Shown here piece by piece: positions 63,153-64,000 of a stretch of DNA of 64,000 bases (position 1 is its first letter; every line of letters starts with the position of its first letter). Below the pieces are notes generated by a model. That model saw nothing but the letters and a program-made list of their open reading frames with translations. It did not search any database and was not told the origin of the DNA. Source of the stretch: Glandiceps talaboti. Taxonomy: Eukaryota; Hemichordata; Enteropneusta; Spengelidae. Location of the stretch: positions 16,976,501-17,040,500 of the forward strand of contig NC_135553.1 of NCBI RefSeq assembly GCF_964340395.1, read 5' to 3'. The translations under genes were made by a program, and so were the position numbers.

Positions 63153-64000
63153 CTGACAAGGAGACAAAATGGAAAACTAATCAATACACAAGATGGTCAT
63201 ATCATTTATACATGTATTCACAAGTCATAATAGGACATGACAACACACAGTTTTAGGCAACAACAAAAATAATTGTGTGTTTCCGATAACATGGCCTCAG
63301 AGAGTAGGGTACACAGGTCAGGATTTTATTTTATTTTATTTTATCATTTTAATTGTTTTTATTTTTGAAAATATTGCTTCGACCCAAACCCAAACAAAAT
63401 GTCAGTCAGAATACCCCTGTGATAGTTTGATGAAACGTGTATTCATGGCATCACTGGTGAAAGAAAACAGATGTGCATGAATGTCAAGAATTCAAAGAAT
63501 TTCCTATCTTTTTGTTTGAAATGTTTAAAAAATGTTCAGGGTCCCAGTCAGCGGCTTACACTAGGGTTGGTTAGGTTATAAGAAACACACAAAGTTGTTT
63601 TGTCTTAAGTATACAAAGTCTAGTTTTTTGGGAGAATTTAGTTCATGACAAGACAACACAGAATAATATCTATATTGACTTGCTTAATAAACAATGCATA
63701 TCCACTCAGAAAATAAACTTTTAGTGCAAAACTGAATCTACACTACACCAAAATGATCTCTCAGTCATCCCTAAAATATTTCACTACAAGACCATAAATT
63801 TTATGATTTTACAAAACTGACAAAAAATGCAAAGTACTATTGTACTCAGTACAATTATTTCCATTCCCACACAAATTTCAACGGAGTGGTTATGTACCAA
63901 AAAGTAGACCATAACTGTCCATCTGTTACCAGAATTCAACAACTGATACCTAAATATTGATAACTATACTAGTAATGTAATCAATTTAGTAATTTATCAT
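63153..64000 (-). other. Intron of the diacylglycerol kinase gene running out of the window
   Basis: I found no further DAGK-like coding block in this stretch. It holds a short (TTTTA)n tract near 63.33 kb and is otherwise AT-rich. The next upstream exon, encoding the end of the catalytic domain, must lie to the right. Confidence 0.6.

Overview
The window reads as nuclear DNA of an invertebrate animal. It is AT-rich, with two intron-containing genes at its edges and about 44 kb between them that is crowded with microsatellites, minisatellites and small dispersed repeats. All splice sites used for the gene calls are GT-AG. There is no operon layout, and no prokaryotic or organellar signature. 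The two proteins are animal families, and their divergence from the human proteins fits a marine bilaterian such as a hemichordate, cephalochordate, echinoderm or lophotrochozoan. I cannot fix the phylum from the sequence alone.

Left edge (1-16.55 kb, plus strand): the last three coding exons of a meteorin-family gene, closest to meteorin-like (METRNL). They lie at 325-779, 12875-12931 and 15278-15609, followed by a 3' UTR with a candidate polyadenylation signal near 16.54 kb. The first exon, with the signal peptide and the first conserved cysteine, lies to the left of the window. The 12.1 kb and 2.3 kb introns contain microsatellites, copies of a small repeat and several unexplained short open frames.

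Middle (16.55-60.98 kb): no gene can be called with confidence. The sequence holds many tandem arrays, often with units of about 55-80 bp, and a much larger tetranucleotide array (29.1-29.6 kb). It also holds a dispersed element of about 70-90 bp with short inverted ends (TAGTCTRG), a pair of palindromic elements flanked by TTAA, a separate element with inverted ends, fold-back hairpins and a tRNA-related SINE. A fragment of an interspersed repeat lies at 56.1 kb. A few open frames with splice-like borders are listed as weak candidates under findings.

Right edge (60.98-64 kb, minus strand): the last five coding exons of a diacylglycerol kinase of the epsilon type (DGKE), covering the DAGK accessory domain through the stop codon. 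The catalytic domain, C1 domains and start lie to the right of the window.

The two genes converge and have unrelated biochemical roles: a secreted signalling protein and a lipid kinase of the phosphatidylinositol cycle. Nothing here shows that they work together. I found no convincing new biological system. The most interesting signals are an excess of DR1 nuclear-receptor-type motifs, the small-repeat family with a locally amplified half, a minisatellite with higher-order structure, and the pairing of two genes that both lie on human chromosome 17q.
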